A stretch of DNA of 23,062 bases from JBOHNM01 sp050730675 (GTDB lineage: Bacteria; Planctomycetota; Phycisphaerae; Phycisphaerales; UBA1924), in the NCBI GenBank assembly GCA_050730675.1, contig JBOHNM010000058.1:1-23062 (forward strand), given 5' to 3'. The first letter of the stretch is position 1, and each line of letters starts with the position of its first letter. Both the position numbers and the translations under genes were made by a program. This document shows positions 22,965-23,062 of the stretch, one piece after another. The notes under the pieces are model-generated. The model saw nothing but the letters and a program-made list of their open reading frames with translations. It made no database searches and was not told where the DNA came from.

Positions 22965-23062
22965 AAGCCGAACGCCTCCTCGCCGAACTCGACCGCCTCC
23001 GCAAGGACCTCAAGCAGGACAAGAGCAACCCCGAATGGCTCGCCCTGCACCACGCCTTCTGC
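22961..23062 (+). CDS. Partial uncharacterised gene after znuB
   Basis: ATG 22961 overlaps the znuB TGA as ATGA, so it is probably translationally coupled. The 34 visible residues begin MKAERLLAELDRLRKDLKQD, then NPEWLALHHAFC, a charged amphipathic helix followed by a short aromatic region. There is no membrane signal or known motif, and the rest lies beyond the window edge. It may be a small accessory or unrelated gene in the zinc operon. No function can be assigned. Confidence 0.6.
   Translation, partial: MKAERLLAELDRLRKDLKQDKSNPEWLALHHAFC

Overview
The window is GC-rich and gene-dense and comes from a bacterium with an outer membrane: four or more lipobox lipoproteins, an LpoB/YcfL-type lipoprotein cluster and a ZnuABC zinc importer are present. 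Composition, the lipoprotein substrate-binding proteins, a short FN3 protein of a type I associate with Planctomycetota/Verrucomicrobiota, and many dispersed CACCGCAGAGGCGCAGAGG- and CCACGGATTTTCACGG-type intergenic repeats suggest a planctomycete, possibly Phycisphaerae. That placement is an inference; no rRNA is present to settle it.

Layout. 1-483: a degenerate array of nine 21-bp units, then an unassigned leader. 484-1969: an FN3 protein with a strong terminator, then an unrecognised small protein. 2017-6720 (minus strand): an SDR-family oxidoreductase without the catalytic Tyr/Lys, a DapB-like dehydrogenase, an S41 tail-specific protease and a WCGDC thioredoxin-fold protein, separated by dispersed repeats. 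7001-10312 (minus): mutS followed 3 nt later by a small membrane protein. 10495-13992 (plus, divergent from mutS): a four-lipoprotein operon with two LpoB-like proteins, a COG3014-like protein and a YcfL/DUF1425 protein. 14150-18746 (plus): a complete ytfQ-ytfR-ytfT-yjfF-type galactofuranose ABC importer with overlapping genes. 18790-19557 (minus): a small XRE regulator and a DUF2975 membrane protein, with an AT-rich promoter. 19716-19994: a fragment that looks like the C-terminus of a serine recombinase, running head-on into a tRNA-Ala(CGC) gene. 20172-22964 (plus): znuA-znuC-znuB behind a perfect 23-bp palindrome, then the start of one more gene cut by the window edge.

How it works together. 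Most of the window is ordinary housekeeping and transport: mismatch repair, envelope lipoproteins, sugar uptake and zinc uptake. The parts most worth attention are the expanded LpoB/COG3014/YcfL cluster, the recombinase remnant beside tRNA-Ala next to an AT-rich regulator module, the candidate Zur operator, and znuC, which has no ATG, GTG or TTG start and apparently begins at a CTG overlapping the znuA stop. I found no CRISPR array, no recognisable defence system and no clearly new multi-gene system.
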